DNA of 64,000 bases from Toxotes chatareus (taxonomy: Eukaryota; Chordata; Actinopteri; Toxotidae). The number at the start of each line of letters is the position of its first letter. Position 1 is the stretch's first letter. Positions 62,565 to 64,000 of the stretch are shown here, in pieces. The translations under genes were made by a program, and so were the position numbers. Under the pieces are notes generated by a model that searched no databases, had not been told where the DNA came from, and saw only the letters and a list, made by a program, of their open reading frames with translations. Location of the stretch: positions 10,857,241-10,921,240 of the forward strand of contig CM028894.1 in the NCBI GenBank assembly GCA_016801885.1, read 5' to 3'.

Positions 62565-62735
62565 GATGTCCACCACCATCAAAACACCAAATGAGGAGTG
62601 TCATTTGGAAGAATGGGAGTCCATCCCCCTGACAGACCTCCAGAAACAAGGCCATTATGAGAGAACTAAAGCTGTTCTGGAGGATTGTGGTGTCCTTAGT
62701 TAGACACTATATGTGGATTTTTCTTTTAACTGGTC
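62565..62735 (+). mobile_element. 3' fragment of a Tc1/mariner-like transposase
   Basis: The forward strand reads as a damaged C-terminus of a Tc1-like transposase ('KTPNEECHLEEWESIP', then 'KAVLEDCGVLS' and a stop), followed by a typical trailing sequence (agttagacactatatgtgg). It belongs to a different subfamily from the element at 53.8 kb. No matching 5' end is in the neighbourhood, so it is a dead fragment. Confidence 0.55.
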
Positions 62736-64000
62736 ACCCATCAGTATGCGTGTATGCACTGAACAATGGAAGACACTTTCTTCAACCTCCTCCTCCATGT
62801 TGCTCCCATTAATGCACTTGAAAACTGTATATGAAAAGACAAAGCAGTCCAAGCTGAACAATCACAGACACATCACAGAGCGCTCTGTGTAGCTCTCACA
62901 CATTCAATAGGTACCATCAACAAGCCACGTGAAAAAGCTGAATTCTGTCGTAGAGTTCACTCAGGCCATTGGTTGGCGTCCCATACAGCAAGTTTGCCCC
63001 TCAGTCACACACGCTCACACAAATACATGAACCCCCCTGAACCCCATGCCATATAAACAGGCAGGCATGTTAGGAATGCCCACGTGCATTTACAGACATG
63101 TTTTGTGCCACCGGTGGCATTTGTTTGGTTAATCAGTCGGAGCAGGCAGCGGGGTCTTTTGTTACTGGCTGGGGCGCAGGGCGGGGCCTGCTGGCTGAAA
63201 GAACCTATGAGCATCAGCAACATCCTGCTTCTTTCAGTGGGGAATACAGGATGCATTCCTGTAACATGGCAGCATTGTCATCTCATATAATGCCAGAGAG
63301 AGCAGGGAGTAGAAGGAGGAGAGAGCCCTCATCTGTCATTGTCACAGATTCCCTCCTCTCTGCAGACCTCCAAATTCCATCTGAAAGGGAAATCAGTTCG
63401 TAGTAAGGGTCCCATTTACTGTCGAGATGGAAACATAATTTTCCAAGGCCAGGGGAAAAGACAATGGGCATTGCGTAAGAGCGAACAATAGACGACACAG
63501 TTCCAAGTTGACAGTATTCACAGTTAAAGTACTGGTGGGTTGATGAACAAGTACCAGCTCAGGAAATGTAGCATACACAGATATTTTCTGTTTTTTCTTA
63601 ACCACTGTCATAGCTGAAACTTATTTGCAGAGACTTGTTTGGTGCTTCTTACAGTTTGAACAGGTTAAATAAAAAAATAAAAAAAATTAAAGACTTTCAC
63701 CTAGATTTACCTCATCTGGCCCCCTCGACAACAGAGCAACTCTCTAAACAATCACTTCCAGTCATAATGCAACACATGCAAGGGGTGGTACTCCCCTTCA
63801 GAAGAGACCTTAACTAACCCCACAGTTTCTCACAAGCAGGATGCATTTAATTTAATCCAGAGAGGCTAAATGTAACCCCCATGAGCAGCATTCAGGGGTC
63901 TGGCTCTAACCATCTAACTCTGAGCTGTAGGGAATTATAGGTTTTATAAAGGAGCAATTGTTCAGATTGCGGTTTTCATCAGAGTTGATTGTAAGAGACA

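Larger units (their letters stand above)
52856..64000. other. Gene-free interval rich in transposon debris
   Basis: Apart from the Tc1-like relics, the foldback repeat, the 35-bp tandem duplication and the two long CA/TG microsatellites, the sequence is unique and mostly AT-rich. A (CTT)n run lies near 57220-57240, and long A or T runs near 54709, 54970, 57505 and 61060. No exon is supported to the end of the window. Confidence 0.6.

Noticed and set aside
1..64000. A novel multi-gene or defence-like system
   Set aside because: Only one real gene is present and it is a well-known kinase; the remaining signals are repeats or possible regulatory DNA.

Overview
The window looks like nuclear DNA of a ray-finned fish, probably a percomorph, but the species cannot be named from it. 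The reasons are a compact vertebrate kinase gene with GT-AG introns, very dense CA/TG microsatellites, Tc1-like transposon relics, teleost-style LTR remnants and a dispersed 'gctaagctaagctaac' repeat that I associate with percomorph genomes. It is not prokaryotic, so operons, ribosome binding sites and CRISPR do not apply.

One protein-coding gene is well supported: a complete PIM3-type proto-oncogene serine/threonine kinase on the + strand. Its six coding exons lie at 42021-44882 and encode 330 residues. It has a CpG-rich 5' end, an upstream promoter-like stretch with five CCAAT boxes (about 41230-41600), and a long U-rich 3' UTR with an overlapping AUUUA element (46066-46082). There are two candidate poly(A) signals (46241 and 46512). 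Five introns are placed by splice consensus and by continuity of the kinase reading frame.

The 41 kb upstream of pim3 and the 17 kb downstream contain no gene I can support. Open frames there are shadows of low-complexity DNA or lack splice, codon and domain evidence. The upstream part is mostly unique sequence with microsatellites, purine or pyrimidine tracts, long G runs and several AT-rich high-complexity stretches that could be conserved regulatory elements. It also holds a solo-LTR-like remnant (17.2 kb), an L2/CR1-type LINE tail (36.0-36.2 kb) and a scrap of a common fish repeat (39.1 kb). The downstream part is richer in mobile-element debris: a short LTR element with two diverged LTRs and a 56-codon gag-like stub (51.6-52.85 kb), an internally deleted Tc1-like element with both inverted ends (53.84-54.24 kb), a foldback repeat with roughly 120-base arms (59.4-59.85 kb, with partial relatives at 47.8 and 4.7 kb), and the 3' end of a second Tc1-like transposase (62.6 kb).

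I did not find an undescribed multi-gene system. The observations most worth testing are the foldback repeat, the 3' UTR control region and the leucine in the hinge of pim3, the CCAAT array, and the candidate conserved noncoding elements in the upstream desert.
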